From JAYSYM01 sp964543475 (lineage in GTDB: Bacteria; Bdellovibrionota; Bdellovibrionia; Bdellovibrionales; JAMPXM01), in NCBI GenBank assembly GCA_964543475.1, contig CAZIYJ010000017.1, positions 1 to 37,640 on the forward strand: 37,640 nt of DNA. Reading direction: 5' to 3'. The notes beneath the pieces are model-generated. The model did no database searches and was not told the origin of the DNA. It saw nothing but the letters and a program-made list of their open reading frames with translations. Of the stretch, positions 15,614 through 24,454 are shown one piece after another. Every line of letters starts with the position of its first letter. Position 1 is the first letter of the stretch. The translations under genes were made by a program, and so were the position numbers.

Positions 15614-16808
15614 TCGATCACATACTTTACTGATTATTATCTTGGGGTTTTTGAATGCGCTCACGCCATTCACCATCGACCTGTACTTGCCTGCATTCTC
15701 TGACATTGCTCAAGATCTCGTAACGACAGTGCCCAAAGTTTCGCTTTCAGTTGCAACTTATTTTGTTGGCTTTGCTATTGGGCAAATCTTATGGGGCCCA
15801 CTCCTTGATCGCTTCGGACGAAAGAATCCACTTTATTTTGGTTTAGCACTTTATTTTATCGCCAGCATCGGTTGTATGACCGCTCAGACAGTCGAAGCCT
15901 TGTGGATTTTCAGATTCTTTGCGGCCATCGGTGGCTCTGCAACATCCGTTGGCTCTATCACTATGGTGCGCGACTACTTCGATCCCAAAGAAGGTGCAAA
16001 AGTTTTCTCAATGCTGATGTTGGTGCTTAGTGTTTCACCAATGTTTGCGCCTAGCATCGGTGGCTGGATCGCCGCATATTTTGGGTGGAGAATCATTTTT
16101 GGAATTCTCGCGCTCCTCGCAATTATAGATCTCGCTCTGATTAAGTTTGGACTGCCCGTCGCCTACCAACCTGACAAGAGCATTGTTTTGCGGGCACGCC
16201 CGATCTTAAGAAACTTTCGTGAAGTGTTTAAAGTTGATGGATTTCGAATTTATGCAATTGCAGGTTCACTTTCATTTTCGGGGCTATTCGTTTACCTCAC
16301 TGGCTCTCCCGCAATTTTCATAGATGGCTTTGGCGTATCAAAACAGATGTTTGGGCTAATATTCGGAGTGTTAGCGTCGGGAATGATTAGCGGCGGACAA
16401 ATAAATAACTTTTTGATGAAACGCTACTCAAGCGAAACAATTCTTAATCGCTTGCTCCTACTTCAAGTTGCTATAAGCACTCTGTTTTTAGTTACAGTTC
16501 TCCTTGTCGATCTCTCGCTCATTCCAACCATTCTCTTTTTCTTTTTCCTTCTCACCGTCATCGGAATTTCGTTTCCGAATGCCGCAGCCCTTGCTTTGCA
16601 GCCAATTACTAAAAATGTTGGGAGCGCATCAGCACTCATGGGGTTTTTGCAAATGAGCTTAGGTGCAGTTCTTGCTGCAGTCGTCGGAGTCTTAGAAATC
16701 AAAGGAATGTTTCCGACTGTTTTGGTCCTCTTCATTTCGGCAGTGCTCGGCGCGGCAGTTTTGATTACCGGCCAAGCGAAGCTTAAGCAGAAGCAAGGCA
16801 ATGTGTGA
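15591..16808 (+). CDS. Bcr/CflA-family MFS drug exporter
   Basis: A 405-residue 12-helix transporter. It opens with the DHA1 Bcr pattern LTPFTIDLYLPAF, followed by the loop 2-3 motif GPLLDRFGRKNPL and the motif C-like segment VSPMFAPSIGGWIAAYFGWR. This family exports drugs (bicyclomycin, chloramphenicol) and also dipeptides or Cys, so the natural substrate is open. It overlaps the PqiA-like gene by 23 bases and the AzlC gene by 4 (GTGA), which makes one translationally linked transport operon. Confidence 0.92.
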   Translation: MIQNQTVNRSHTLLIIILGFLNALTPFTIDLYLPAFSDIAQDLVTTVPKVSLSVATYFVGFAIGQILWGPLLDRFGRKNPLYFGLALYFIASIGCMTAQTVEALWIFRFFAAIGGSATSVGSITMVRDYFDPKEGAKVFSMLMLVLSVSPMFAPSIGGWIAAYFGWRIIFGILALLAIIDLALIKFGLPVAYQPDKSIVLRARPILRNFREVFKVDGFRIYAIAGSLSFSGLFVYLTGSPAIFIDGFGVSKQMFGLIFGVLASGMISGGQINNFLMKRYSSETILNRLLLLQVAISTLFLVTVLLVDLSLIPTILFFFFLLTVIGISFPNAAALALQPITKNVGSASALMGFLQMSLGAVLAAVVGVLEIKGMFPTVLVLFISAVLGAAVLITGQAKLKQKQGNV

Positions 16809-17494
16809 TCGACAACGTTTTTAAGCGTGGCTTTATCGCTACTCTTCCAATAATGCCCGGAGTAATTCCGTTTGGCGCAGTCATGGGTGTGGTATGTTCA
16901 GAAGCAAAACTTTCACTCTTTCAAACAGTAGCGATGAATTTTTTGGCCTACGCCGGCGCAGCCCAACTGGCTGCCATGGAACTAATGACCAAGCATGCCG
17001 CTGGTCTCGTCGTAATTGCGACTGGCTTGATTATAAACATTCGGTTCCTGCTCTACAGTGCTGCCCTTTCGCCACATTTGCAGCGATCTTCCTTTTTCAC
17101 AAAATTTTTTAGCGCTTATTCAGTGACTGACCAAAGTTACGCTGTTGTTTCTGCGCACCAAAGTCAGCTCGCAAATTCTTCGGAAATAGTGCGATTCTAT
17201 CTGGGAACTGCGGCCTGCATGGCGCTGTTTTGGCATCTTTCAGTAATTGCTGGATACATCTTCGGAAACTTTGCGCCTGCCTCGTTGGCTCTCGATTACG
17301 CAGTTCCATTGAGTTTTGTTGCTCTCGTCATCCCAACACTTAAAAACCGTACTTACGTTGCGGTAGCAGCTTTCTCTTCAGTCATGGCCATCGCCCTCCA
17401 CTCGCTACCGTTTAGAATCGGACTCATCGCAACGGCTCTTCTATCTATAGCCGTGGCTGCTTTTCTGACTCGACCAAGAGTAACAAATGATTGA
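16805..17494 (+). CDS. azlC: AzlC-family branched-chain amino-acid exporter subunit
   Basis: A 229-residue membrane protein with the AzlC opening PIMPGVIPFGAVMGVV, then AYAGAAQLAAMEL and INIRFLLYSAALSPHL. AzlC and AzlD together export branched-chain amino acids or analogues. It starts with GTG overlapping the MFS stop. The branched-chain aminotransferase at 32504 is far away, so no functional link follows from position. Confidence 0.92.
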   Translation: MIDNVFKRGFIATLPIMPGVIPFGAVMGVVCSEAKLSLFQTVAMNFLAYAGAAQLAAMELMTKHAAGLVVIATGLIINIRFLLYSAALSPHLQRSSFFTKFFSAYSVTDQSYAVVSAHQSQLANSSEIVRFYLGTAACMALFWHLSVIAGYIFGNFAPASLALDYAVPLSFVALVIPTLKNRTYVAVAAFSSVMAIALHSLPFRIGLIATALLSIAVAAFLTRPRVTND

Positions 17495-17816
17495 AGCCAA
17501 TTACTTCTGGACAAATATTTTAGCATTAGCTGGCGGAACAATTGTAATTCGAGGCTCACTCATTGCTCTTGCGAATCAAATTCGCATCAGTGATCGAGCA
17601 AAAGAGCTTTTCTCGTATATACCAGCCGCAATTTTGCCTGCCTTCGTTGCGCCCGCCGTATTTTTTCACCAGGGGCAGGTATCGTGGCTCTTTGAAAAAG
17701 AGCGTCTCGCAATTTTAATATTGGCGACCGTCTTTTGTTACTTCGTTCGAAATACTTTTTTTACGATCACCTTCGGCCTAGCTGCCCTCTTTTTTCTGAC
17801 CAGCTTTGCAATTTAA
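17487..17816 (+). CDS. azlD: AzlD-family small subunit
   Basis: A 109-residue membrane protein with three or four helices and the AzlD pattern IRGSLIAL, then SYIPAAILPAFVAPAVFF and ATVFCYFVRNTFFTIT. It is the obligate partner of AzlC. It overlaps azlC by 8 bases, and its stop overlaps the convergent SRPBCC gene by 4. Confidence 0.9.
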   Translation: MIEANYFWTNILALAGGTIVIRGSLIALANQIRISDRAKELFSYIPAAILPAFVAPAVFFHQGQVSWLFEKERLAILILATVFCYFVRNTFFTITFGLAALFFLTSFAI

Positions 17817-18769
17817 ATATCGAGCAAATATTCTTCGAGATTATCGAATGATCCGCCCCAGCCTTGAGTCATCCCTGCACGACCTGCAATGAATGTTTCC
17901 AACTCTTCTTTTGTAGCCTTGCCATAAACTTCCCACTCGATTGTGACACGAGTTTGCATTGAACCTTCCTCGTGGAGCGTGACAGTTGTGATCATTGTCT
18001 CTGGCCAGGTTGGTGCTGCCGGATGGCGACTGACATTGCCATCTTTGTCGCAGAACTGCTGCGTATATTGAAGGTAATTTGGACGTTCAACTTTTATGTA
18101 TTGCGCGCGCCCGTACATGATCATGCCTGAGTCGTTAGACATCGAGTACCTAGTTTGGCCACCAGTCTTGATGTTGGCTTCGAGAAAAATCATTTTAAAG
18201 CCCGTTGGCGCTAGCCACTGAGAAAAGTGTTTTGGGTTCGTCCACATCTCAAACATTTTCTCGATTGGGGCTTCAAAACTTCGATTGATAACAAACTTCT
18301 CTTTGTTTTCGATTTCTTTTCCAAGAAATTCAGCCAACCGATCCCAAGTCGATTCGCCGCCGGCGGCCTTAATAAACTTTTTCATTTCTTTCGCTACTTC
18401 TCCGGTTGCAAAAGCCATCGTCATCTCTAATTTTGTTTTGCCTTTTAGATCTGTGAAAACAGCAGTGACGCGAAAGAGTGGCGGGCGATCGTCGTTTCCA
18501 CCGTGATCGTAAACGAGTCGCGAAAACTCAACGACTTCATGATAAATCGTTTTGTTTTCATAGTTAGTGCCATCAGGACCGTGCATCGTGTAAGCCCAGT
18601 GTCCACCGACCCGTAAATCCTTTGAATGTGTAGTGAGTGTGAAACCGCGGGGCCCCCACCACTTCGCTACTTTTTTCGGATCAGTCCATGCATCCCAAAC
18701 TAATTTTACTGGCGCATCGTAAATACGAGTGATTGAGATTTCATTGTTATTATTTTTTTCGCTTGCCAT
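17813..18769 (-). CDS. Tandem SRPBCC (AHSA1-type) protein
   Basis: A 318-residue fusion of two Activator-of-Hsp90-ATPase-like SRPBCC domains. Domain 1 (about residues 10-145) has ITRIYDAPVKLVWDAWTDP and WWGPRGF. Domain 2 (about 155-318) has INRSFEAPIEKMFEMWTNP, QWLAPTGF and the terminal MTQGWGGSFDNLEEYL. Single-domain versions commonly follow an ArsR regulator; here both copies are in one chain. SRPBCC domains bind hydrophobic ligands in a deep cavity, and the ligand is unknown. The start overlaps the ArsR gene by 20 bases, so the pair is one operon. Confidence 0.9.
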   Translation of the reverse strand: MASEKNNNNEISITRIYDAPVKLVWDAWTDPKKVAKWWGPRGFTLTTHSKDLRVGGHWAYTMHGPDGTNYENKTIYHEVVEFSRLVYDHGGNDDRPPLFRVTAVFTDLKGKTKLEMTMAFATGEVAKEMKKFIKAAGGESTWDRLAEFLGKEIENKEKFVINRSFEAPIEKMFEMWTNPKHFSQWLAPTGFKMIFLEANIKTGGQTRYSMSNDSGMIMYGRAQYIKVERPNYLQYTQQFCDKDGNVSRHPAAPTWPETMITTVTLHEEGSMQTRVTIEWEVYGKATKEELETFIAGRAGMTQGWGGSFDNLEEYLLDI

Positions 18770-19124
18770 GTTTTCGTCCTTTGTCCTTTGATTCTTTTTC
18801 TGAAATAACTGATTTCAAATAGAGATCTAAGCGATCCAAACTTTCTTCCCAGAAAACTCGATACTGCTCCATCCAGCTCGTCGCACTCTTGAGTGGCGCC
18901 CCGTTGAGCTTGCAAGGCCGCCACTGTGCATCGCGACCCTTCGTGATCAATCCTGCGTTCTCGAGAACTTTCAAATGTTTCGTCACTGCGGGAAGACTCA
19001 TCTCTTTTAGAAAGGGCTTCGCCAAATCCGAAACGTTCGCCTCACCTTTCGAAAGTCGTGCCAACATCGCTCGACGAGTTGGGTCTGCTAACGCAGAGAA
19101 GGTAAGGCTTAGTTGATCATTCAT
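18750..19124 (-). CDS. ArsR-family winged-helix repressor
   Basis: A 124-residue regulator. The core at residues 5-85 has FSALADPTRRAMLARLS, VSDLAKPF and the recognition helix LPAVTKHLKVLENAGLI. It lacks the CVC metal site of metal-sensing ArsR proteins and belongs to the group paired with SRPBCC/AHSA1 proteins. A Lys-rich C-terminal tail (KDKGRKHGKRKK) is present. A perfect palindrome starts 12 bases upstream of the ATG and is probably its own operator. Confidence 0.93.
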   Translation of the reverse strand: MNDQLSLTFSALADPTRRAMLARLSKGEANVSDLAKPFLKEMSLPAVTKHLKVLENAGLITKGRDAQWRPCKLNGAPLKSATSWMEQYRVFWEESLDRLDLYLKSVISEKESKDKGRKHGKRKK

Positions 19125-19136
19125 ATAATACCTATC

Positions 19137-19159
19137 GGTTAATTAACCAGTTAGTTAAA
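19137..19159 (-). promoter_or_regulatory. Palindromic operator for the ArsR/SRPBCC operon
   Basis: GGTTAATTAACC at 19137-19148 is a perfect 12-bp palindrome, followed on the plus strand by AGTTAGTTAAA, which repeats the GTTA-N-TTAA core 12 bases on. It sits 12-35 bases upstream of the ArsR start codon, where a repressor would block the promoter. Confidence 0.6.
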
Positions 19160-19398
19160 TATAAATGATGGCTGCGCAAAATTCAAACAGATTTTAGTGG
19201 GTGGCGCTAACTGACTAAATGACTAAAAATATTGGGATTTATGAGGTCGATCGCGACCTAGACTCTAGTCTACATTTACGTAGGCTAAACGCCCCGAAAC
19301 GCTCGATTTCCTAAGCTACAAGCGAAGCGTGATCTTTACGCGGGATGCTTAGGGATTATTAGGTTGATCAGAGGTGAGTGAGTTGTTATCCGATAAAC

Positions 19399-20862
19399 AT
19401 GAATAAATTGAAATCAATTTTAGGCAGCAGTGTTGAAGCAGTCATTCTGATCATTCTTCTCGTAGGTTTCGTCGGTGTCTTAGGCGCCGCATGGACTTAC
19501 GCGATGAACGTTAGCTCTAAAGTCGCCGCAAGCTCAGCCGTGAGCGAAGTCGATGCTGGTGCGCTGATCGAAGTTGAGCGCTTAAGAGCGCTTGGTCAAG
19601 CTCAGGTCAATGATAGCCGTGCGTTCTTCTTGTTAGGATCGAAAGTACTTTTTGATCGGCAGAAATCTCAGAAGCAAGCCTTTGCTGATGGACTTGCTGC
19701 TTTCCAAAAAAAGTATTCACTCCCGAAGATGGACGAGATAGTTGCGAGAATTCAAGCTTTGCAAACGCAGGAAACAGAATTCTTTGATCAAGCCACTGGT
19801 TTTCGAGAAAAACAAACTGAGTCGAAAATTGTCGGTCAATTTTATCAATCAAAGGTCGGCCCGCTCATCACGCAGCTAAACGAAAACTTTGATCAAATCG
19901 TTCAGCTTCATAATGCAGAACTTGCCAATACGAAAAATCGAGCAAAAGAAGCTGGCGAAGAAGCGCAATCGCTCGTTCCAGTCGGAATGCGCTGGTTAAC
20001 TCTTGCTCTATCGGCGTTATTTGCAGGTATTTCTCTTTTGGTTTTGAAAATGGTTTGGTCTCGTCAGTCATATCTTCGTGAACGTCTTCGCCTCGTCGAA
20101 GAAGCAAAACGTGGAGTGATGGGCCGAGACGAAGTGATGGCTGCAGTTGCTTTTGATCTTAAAGATTCGCTTAACGAAATTTCTGAAACAGCTGAAAGTT
20201 TAAAGAAAACTCGAGAGCCTCAGGAAGTTACAGAAAAGGCCGAGCTGATCAAGACGACAGTCGTTGAAATCGAAGGCTTGCTTGCTGATATCTACGATCA
20301 AAAGAAAGCTGATCTGGGCAATCTCACTCTACGACTTGAACAAATGGGCGTCGCAGAGATTTTGGATGAAGCGCAGACAACCTTAGCTCCAATCGCTAAA
20401 AAACGAGATGTCGGCTTACAAATGGATACCGTGAACGAATCTGTACTCGCGTTTGTTGATCGAGAGCGAGTGATGCGAGTTCTTGTGAATTTAATTGGAA
20501 ACGCGATTAAGTACAGTCGTAAGCACACAAAGGTTCTTGTAAAAGTGAAAAGCGACGCTCAGTTTGTAAATATCGCGATCGCCGACACCGGACCCGGAAT
20601 TCCTGCCGGTCAAGTTTCGACTTTGTTTGATAATTTCTGGCAAGCACGTCGATCTGCCGATCAAGGAGCGGGTATTGGCCTTGCAGTCGTCAAGACAGTG
20701 ATCGAAGCTCATGGCGGAACCGTGAAGGTCGATTCTAACCCGGGCCAAGGAAGCACGTTCACGTTCTCGCTTCCTCGGCGACGACCAGCAGGCGCCCAAC
20801 TTAAAAAGCCGTCTGCATCAACTGTTCGTAAAATCGCTCGCCAGCCAGACTCAGCGGTTTAG
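19399..20862 (+). CDS. Histidine-kinase-like sensor with Phe in place of the H-box His
   Basis: A 487-residue membrane sensor. Helix 1 spans about residues 10-35. A periplasmic, all-helical region (about 40-195) resembles a four-helix-bundle sensor. Helix 2 is about 198-220, followed by a DHp-like segment and a complete ATPase domain. The ATP site looks intact: N-box VLVNLIGNAIKYS, G1 ADTGPGIP, G2 GAGIGLAVVKTVIEAHGG. The expected SHDLKN H-box reads AFDLKDSL, with Phe252 (codon 20152-20154) at the acceptor position. It therefore cannot autophosphorylate at the usual site and may bind ATP as a scaffold or act as a phosphatase. The ATG at 19399 has no SD; an in-frame GTG at 19378 is an alternative. 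The nearest regulator is the OmpR-type gene at 23073. Confidence 0.88.
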   Translation: MNKLKSILGSSVEAVILIILLVGFVGVLGAAWTYAMNVSSKVAASSAVSEVDAGALIEVERLRALGQAQVNDSRAFFLLGSKVLFDRQKSQKQAFADGLAAFQKKYSLPKMDEIVARIQALQTQETEFFDQATGFREKQTESKIVGQFYQSKVGPLITQLNENFDQIVQLHNAELANTKNRAKEAGEEAQSLVPVGMRWLTLALSALFAGISLLVLKMVWSRQSYLRERLRLVEEAKRGVMGRDEVMAAVAFDLKDSLNEISETAESLKKTREPQEVTEKAELIKTTVVEIEGLLADIYDQKKADLGNLTLRLEQMGVAEILDEAQTTLAPIAKKRDVGLQMDTVNESVLAFVDRERVMRVLVNLIGNAIKYSRKHTKVLVKVKSDAQFVNIAIADTGPGIPAGQVSTLFDNFWQARRSADQGAGIGLAVVKTVIEAHGGTVKVDSNPGQGSTFTFSLPRRRPAGAQLKKPSASTVRKIARQPDSAV

Positions 20863-20864
20863 AG

Positions 20865-21485
20865 TTACGTTGGATAAATTGTAATTTTATGGCCGTGCTC
20901 TTCATGTTCGCTCACTCGCAAACATGGCATTCCGGCCGCCTCTGCGGCCTGCAATCCAAGCAGGCCATCTTCGAACACTAAGCAATCTACTGATTCAACT
21001 TTTAGAATCGATGCAGCACTTAAAAAACAATCCGGCGCAGGCTTTCCGTTTACATAGTCTTCGGCACAAACAAGCAAATCAAAATAGTGCGACATTCCAA
21101 GCTGGGCCAAAGTAGTTTCGACCGGCCTCCGGCGGCTGCCCGAAACTATCGCCATCGGAATTTTCTTAAAGCTCGCTTTAATAATTTCAACAACCGGAAT
21201 CACACCCGTAACGTTTTTAATTGCGCCAAAATAATGAGTCTCTTTGTTCTTTAAAATTTCATCGAGCGGAAGGTCTTTGCCATGTAATTCACTGAGCAGA
21301 CGTACGATTTCTCGCGTCGGTCTTCCCGCCCATCCAAGATGTTGCTCGAGAGTCAGCTCTAGCCCGTAAACACCCAGCGCTTGATTCCATGCTTCGCGAT
21401 GTATCGGCATTGTATGTGCTACTGTTCCGTCGAAGTCGAAAAGGAATGCTTTAAAATCTCGGTCAGGAAAGAATGTTTTAATCAT
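20865..21485 (-). CDS. HAD-family phosphatase, beta-phosphoglucomutase-like subfamily
   Basis: A 206-residue HAD hydrolase. Motif I is DFDGTVAHT, with the nucleophile Asp18 and acid Asp20. The cap region follows (HREAWNQALGVYGLE, AGRPTREIV). Motif II is AIVSGSRR, motif III Lys is in NGKPAPDCFL, and motif IV is CLVFEDGLLGLQAAEAAGM. It resembles YqaB/YfbT-type sugar-phosphate phosphatases or beta-PGM; the substrate cannot be told. It converges on the kinase-like gene with a 2-base gap and no terminator. Confidence 0.92.
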   Translation of the reverse strand: MIKTFFPDRDFKAFLFDFDGTVAHTMPIHREAWNQALGVYGLELTLEQHLGWAGRPTREIVRLLSELHGKDLPLDEILKNKETHYFGAIKNVTGVIPVVEIIKASFKKIPMAIVSGSRRRPVETTLAQLGMSHYFDLLVCAEDYVNGKPAPDCFLSAASILKVESVDCLVFEDGLLGLQAAEAAGMPCLRVSEHEEHGHKITIYPT

Positions 21486-21529
21486 CCATTTACTCTAGCA
21501 AATAATCGTTTTTGAGACAAAGATGACTC

Positions 21530-22657
21530 ATGAGCAAAAAGGTCTTACAACTTTGTCTTTCAAGTTCTTGGGGCGGACTAGAGATGTCAGCCGCCACTTA
21601 CGCAAGACACCTCAATTCTAAATCTGTGGAATCTCTTTGCTTAACCCTTAAAGATTCGCCGTTAGCACTCAAGAGCGAAAGCTTTGGAATTAAAATTTTA
21701 ACATTAAATGAGCAGCTTAACTGGCTCAGCAAAGTAAAAACAGTTCGCCAGTTTATTAAGTCCCACAATATTACTACCGTTTTTGTTCATCGACTGAAAG
21801 ATCTGCAGCTTCTCTACCCTGCGCTCATAGGAATGAATGAAGTGAGTGTCGTCGGTTTTGCCCACATGCTTTTAAACGTTTCAAAGCGCGACCCACTCCA
21901 CAAGCTTTTGTACAGCCGCCTTAAAACTCTTGTCACCTTTACTGCTCGGCAAAAGAATCTCTTATTACCGAAACTTCCCTTAGCTGAATCACGATACTCG
22001 GTTGCCTACCCGGGTGTAGACAGCCAAAAGTTTCACCCTGAAAAACGAGACGAGAACTTACGTCTGTCACTGAACGTAACGCGAAACGACTGTTTGCTTG
22101 GAGTGATTGGAAGGTTTGATAGGCAAAAGGGTCAGCTCGAGTTTGTACAGGCGCTCAAACTTCTACATGATAGAAATATTCCCTTTAAAGCTGTCCTCGT
22201 TGGCGCGCCTACTGCTGGCGAAAATCAAAACGATTATGAAAAAGAAATTTTTGATTTTGTTGCGTCTAATGGTCTCGAATCGAAAGTAAAATTTGTCGGC
22301 TTCCTCGATGATCCATCGAAGTTGATGGCCTCACTTGATATTTTTGTTTTGCCTTCTTACCAAGAGACTTTTGGACTCGTCGTACTCGAAGCCATGGCAA
22401 GTGGGACTGCGGTTCTCGCAACTGATGCGGGAGGACCGCCAGAGATAATTGCAAATTCATCGGCGATGTTCGAGCCACGAAATCCTCAAGCATTGGCGCG
22501 CACTCTGACTCACTTTATTAACTCCCCCGAAGAGCGAAAGTCTCTCGGCCGAGAACTACGCGAACGTGCGTGCTTGAAATTCAATGAATCACACTTTGTT
22601 CATACACTTATAGAGCTTGCAGAGCCTGCCTCATCTTTAAGCGCCGCTCGACCTTAA
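21530..22657 (+). CDS. GT4-family glycosyltransferase
   Basis: A 375-residue GT-B glycosyltransferase. The N-terminal acceptor domain begins LQLCLSSSWGGLEMSA. The donor domain has GVIGRFDRQKGQLEFVQAL, KFVGFLDD and the catalytic EX7E region PSYQETFGLVVLEAMASGTAVLATDAGGPPEI. It probably adds a sugar to a lipopolysaccharide, capsule or other glycan. No other glycan genes are adjacent, so the pathway is unknown. It is divergent from the HAD gene by 44 bases. Confidence 0.93.
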   Translation: MSKKVLQLCLSSSWGGLEMSAATYARHLNSKSVESLCLTLKDSPLALKSESFGIKILTLNEQLNWLSKVKTVRQFIKSHNITTVFVHRLKDLQLLYPALIGMNEVSVVGFAHMLLNVSKRDPLHKLLYSRLKTLVTFTARQKNLLLPKLPLAESRYSVAYPGVDSQKFHPEKRDENLRLSLNVTRNDCLLGVIGRFDRQKGQLEFVQALKLLHDRNIPFKAVLVGAPTAGENQNDYEKEIFDFVASNGLESKVKFVGFLDDPSKLMASLDIFVLPSYQETFGLVVLEAMASGTAVLATDAGGPPEIIANSSAMFEPRNPQALARTLTHFINSPEERKSLGRELRERACLKFNESHFVHTLIELAEPASSLSAARP

Positions 22658-22785
22658 TCTGTGCATTTGTGTCACCGCTCAACACAACTCGCCGACATTC
22701 TCGTAGTCATCTACACAATTGTGATGATGGGTTGCCGGAATGGCATGTAGTCCCTAATTCTTAGTGCCAACAAAGGGGATATAAA

Positions 22786-23034
22786 ATGAAATTTCTTACT
22801 TACGCTTTAGCAGCATGTTTCTTAGCACCAACTTTTGCCTCAGCTGAGGAATCAAATAACGAACTTAAAAAAGCCGGTCACACAGTTAAGCAGACTGCGA
22901 AAAAAGCAAAAAACAGAGTCAAAGAAGCTTTTTGTACTGACAGCGATCTTGAGTGCAAAGCAAAAAAAGCCGGCAACCGAGTCGACGAAACAGTTGGCAA
23001 AGCTGGCGACAAAATTGACGAGAAAGTAAACTAG
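22786..23034 (+). CDS. Small secreted amphipathic-helix protein
   Basis: An 82-residue protein with a signal peptide (residues 1-20, cut after ASA). The mature part is Lys-rich and helical, with repeated KKAG and KKAKNRV heptad-like units (for example KAKNRVKEAF and KKAGNRVDETVGKAGDKIDEKV) and two Cys (CTDSDLEC). It resembles small CsbD/apolipophorin-like periplasmic stress proteins but is not assignable. It lies 38 bases before the response regulator and may be co-transcribed with it. It shares an upstream 14-base element with the beta-barrel gene at 13657. Confidence 0.75.
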   Translation: MKFLTYALAACFLAPTFASAEESNNELKKAGHTVKQTAKKAKNRVKEAFCTDSDLECKAKKAGNRVDETVGKAGDKIDEKVN

Positions 23035-23072
23035 TAATAGGGCCCTTTAACGGGAACAGAGCGGAGAAATAG

Positions 23073-23807
23073 ATGCATAAGATTTTGTTGGTTGAAGATT
23101 CAGTAGACGCTTACAACTTGGTTAAACGAGCTCTCGGAACTGCTCAACTTGAGTGGGCGAAGTCTCTCGCTGAAGCAACCCGACTTCTTCAGACTAAGCA
23201 ATACGACCTTATCCTTCTGGACATTATGCTTCCAGATGGCGACGGCTACCGTCTTTGCTCAGTCCTTCAGACAAACGATCAGTTGAACAACTGCCCGGTT
23301 ATCTTTTTAACTGCGAAGAATTCGACTCTTGATAAAGTAATGGGCTTCTCTGTTGGCGCAGACGACTTTATCTCAAAGCCGTTTGATCCTTTAGAACTCA
23401 AAGCACGAGTCGATGCAAAACTTCGTAAACGCGAGCGAGACATGATCGAGTCAGACATGATTCGAGTTGGCGACATCGAGATCAATCGCAACACTCAACG
23501 TGTATCGATCAATCAAAATGGAACAAGCGAGAACATCGATCTTACTCCAATCGAGTTCAAGCTTCTCGTTATGTTGAGCAAAGAACCAAACACTGTTCAC
23601 ACACGCGATCAAATCTTGAACCATGTTTGGGGCGAGAGCATTCACGTGTACGGTCGTTCGGTCGACACTCACATCTCTAAGTTACGCAAGAAGCTTGGCC
23701 CTAAAGCTGATTACATTGAATCAGTCCATGGCTCTGGATATCGATTTGCAGTTAACGAGCAACAAGCTCCGCAAATTGATGTGAACCTTCGCGCTCTACC
23801 AGTTTAA
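23073..23807 (+). CDS. OmpR/PhoB-family response regulator
   Basis: A 244-residue regulator. The receiver (residues 1-120) has acidic VEDS near residue 8, phospho-acceptor Asp50 in LLDIMLPDGDGY, and the Lys of FISKPFDP. The winged-helix DNA-binding domain (about 130-225) has LTPIEFKLLVMLSKEP, RDQILNHVWGESIHVYGRSVDTHISKLRKKL and SVHGSGYRF. No kinase is adjacent. The closest is the His-less kinase at 19399, three genes upstream, so the pairing is doubtful. Confidence 0.94.
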   Translation: MHKILLVEDSVDAYNLVKRALGTAQLEWAKSLAEATRLLQTKQYDLILLDIMLPDGDGYRLCSVLQTNDQLNNCPVIFLTAKNSTLDKVMGFSVGADDFISKPFDPLELKARVDAKLRKRERDMIESDMIRVGDIEINRNTQRVSINQNGTSENIDLTPIEFKLLVMLSKEPNTVHTRDQILNHVWGESIHVYGRSVDTHISKLRKKLGPKADYIESVHGSGYRFAVNEQQAPQIDVNLRALPV

Positions 23808-23817
23808 ATATTTACCC

Positions 23818-23855
23818 CTGGGTCACCTTGAGAATAAAAACTCATGGTGGCCCAG
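23818..23855. terminator. Hairpin between convergent genes
   Basis: CTGGGTCACC pairs with GGTGGCCCAG (one mismatch), with inner TGAG/CTCA pairing around an A-rich loop. It sits between the convergent regulator and SOUL genes. There is no long T run on either side, so terminator function is likely by position but not certain. Confidence 0.6.
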
Positions 23856-23869
23856 CCCCTCCACAGCAA

Positions 23870-24454
23870 TTATCTCTTTACGACATCAATATGAAGTTCG
23901 TTGCGCCGAAAGAATGGAAGCGTGAACGGATGGTTGTATTTTGCGAGTCGCGGCGCTGAAGCTGGCAGATAGCCTTTTTCATGGAGCCAGAGGCGCAAAT
24001 ATTTTGTCAACCGAGTCTGTTTTCTCTTTCCGCAAAATCCCGCAAATCTGAGGGCAGCAGTTAGATGCGGTTTTACTTTTTCAATTTTAATTTCACTATC
24101 GAGAGGCTTAGGTGCAGTTTCCGTACTTATTTCTCCAGGCAAGATCATCGATACTTCGAATGCCTTCAGATGACTGTCAATGTCGGCTCGCTCAAGCCTC
24201 ATAAGTGCCGACATTCTACTGCCAACGTCTTCTTGTATGAGTGGCATCATTGGTTCGATGACCTCGGATCGAGAATTTTTTCCGAGCACATAATTCAGAA
24301 GGCGCATATAGGCGGTCTCCCGATTTTGATCTTCTTCGTCGCTTTCAATTCTAACTTTTGCAATATGGTAGGTGTGATAGCGGCGAAGCTGAACGTGTTC
24401 TTCGTTAATCACCAGATCGAAATCTACTTCGAATCGACCGAGAGCAACCATCAT
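23870..24454 (-). CDS. SOUL-family heme-binding protein
   Basis: A 194-residue SOUL/HBP-type protein. Family landmarks are VQLRRYHTYHIAKV at the N-terminus (YEVRRYPPY in others), AYMRLLNYVLG, MMPLIQE in the KIAMTAPV position, AFEVSMILP, then AALRFAGFCG and the C-terminal AKYNHPFTLPFFRRNELHIDV. Family members bind heme or other tetrapyrroles in a beta-barrel. The segment that normally reads KIAMTAPV is poorly conserved here, so heme affinity may differ. There is no signal peptide. The start is one of two adjacent ATGs after GAGGGGG. Confidence 0.88.
   Translation of the reverse strand: MMVALGRFEVDFDLVINEEHVQLRRYHTYHIAKVRIESDEEDQNRETAYMRLLNYVLGKNSRSEVIEPMMPLIQEDVGSRMSALMRLERADIDSHLKAFEVSMILPGEISTETAPKPLDSEIKIEKVKPHLTAALRFAGFCGKRKQTRLTKYLRLWLHEKGYLPASAPRLAKYNHPFTLPFFRRNELHIDVVKR

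Noticed and set aside
19225..19378. Possible RNA or operator in the gap before the kinase-like gene (AGGTCG/CGACCT pairs)
   Set aside because: Only 5-6 bp stems are visible, which are expected by chance; there is no terminator or conserved RNA motif.
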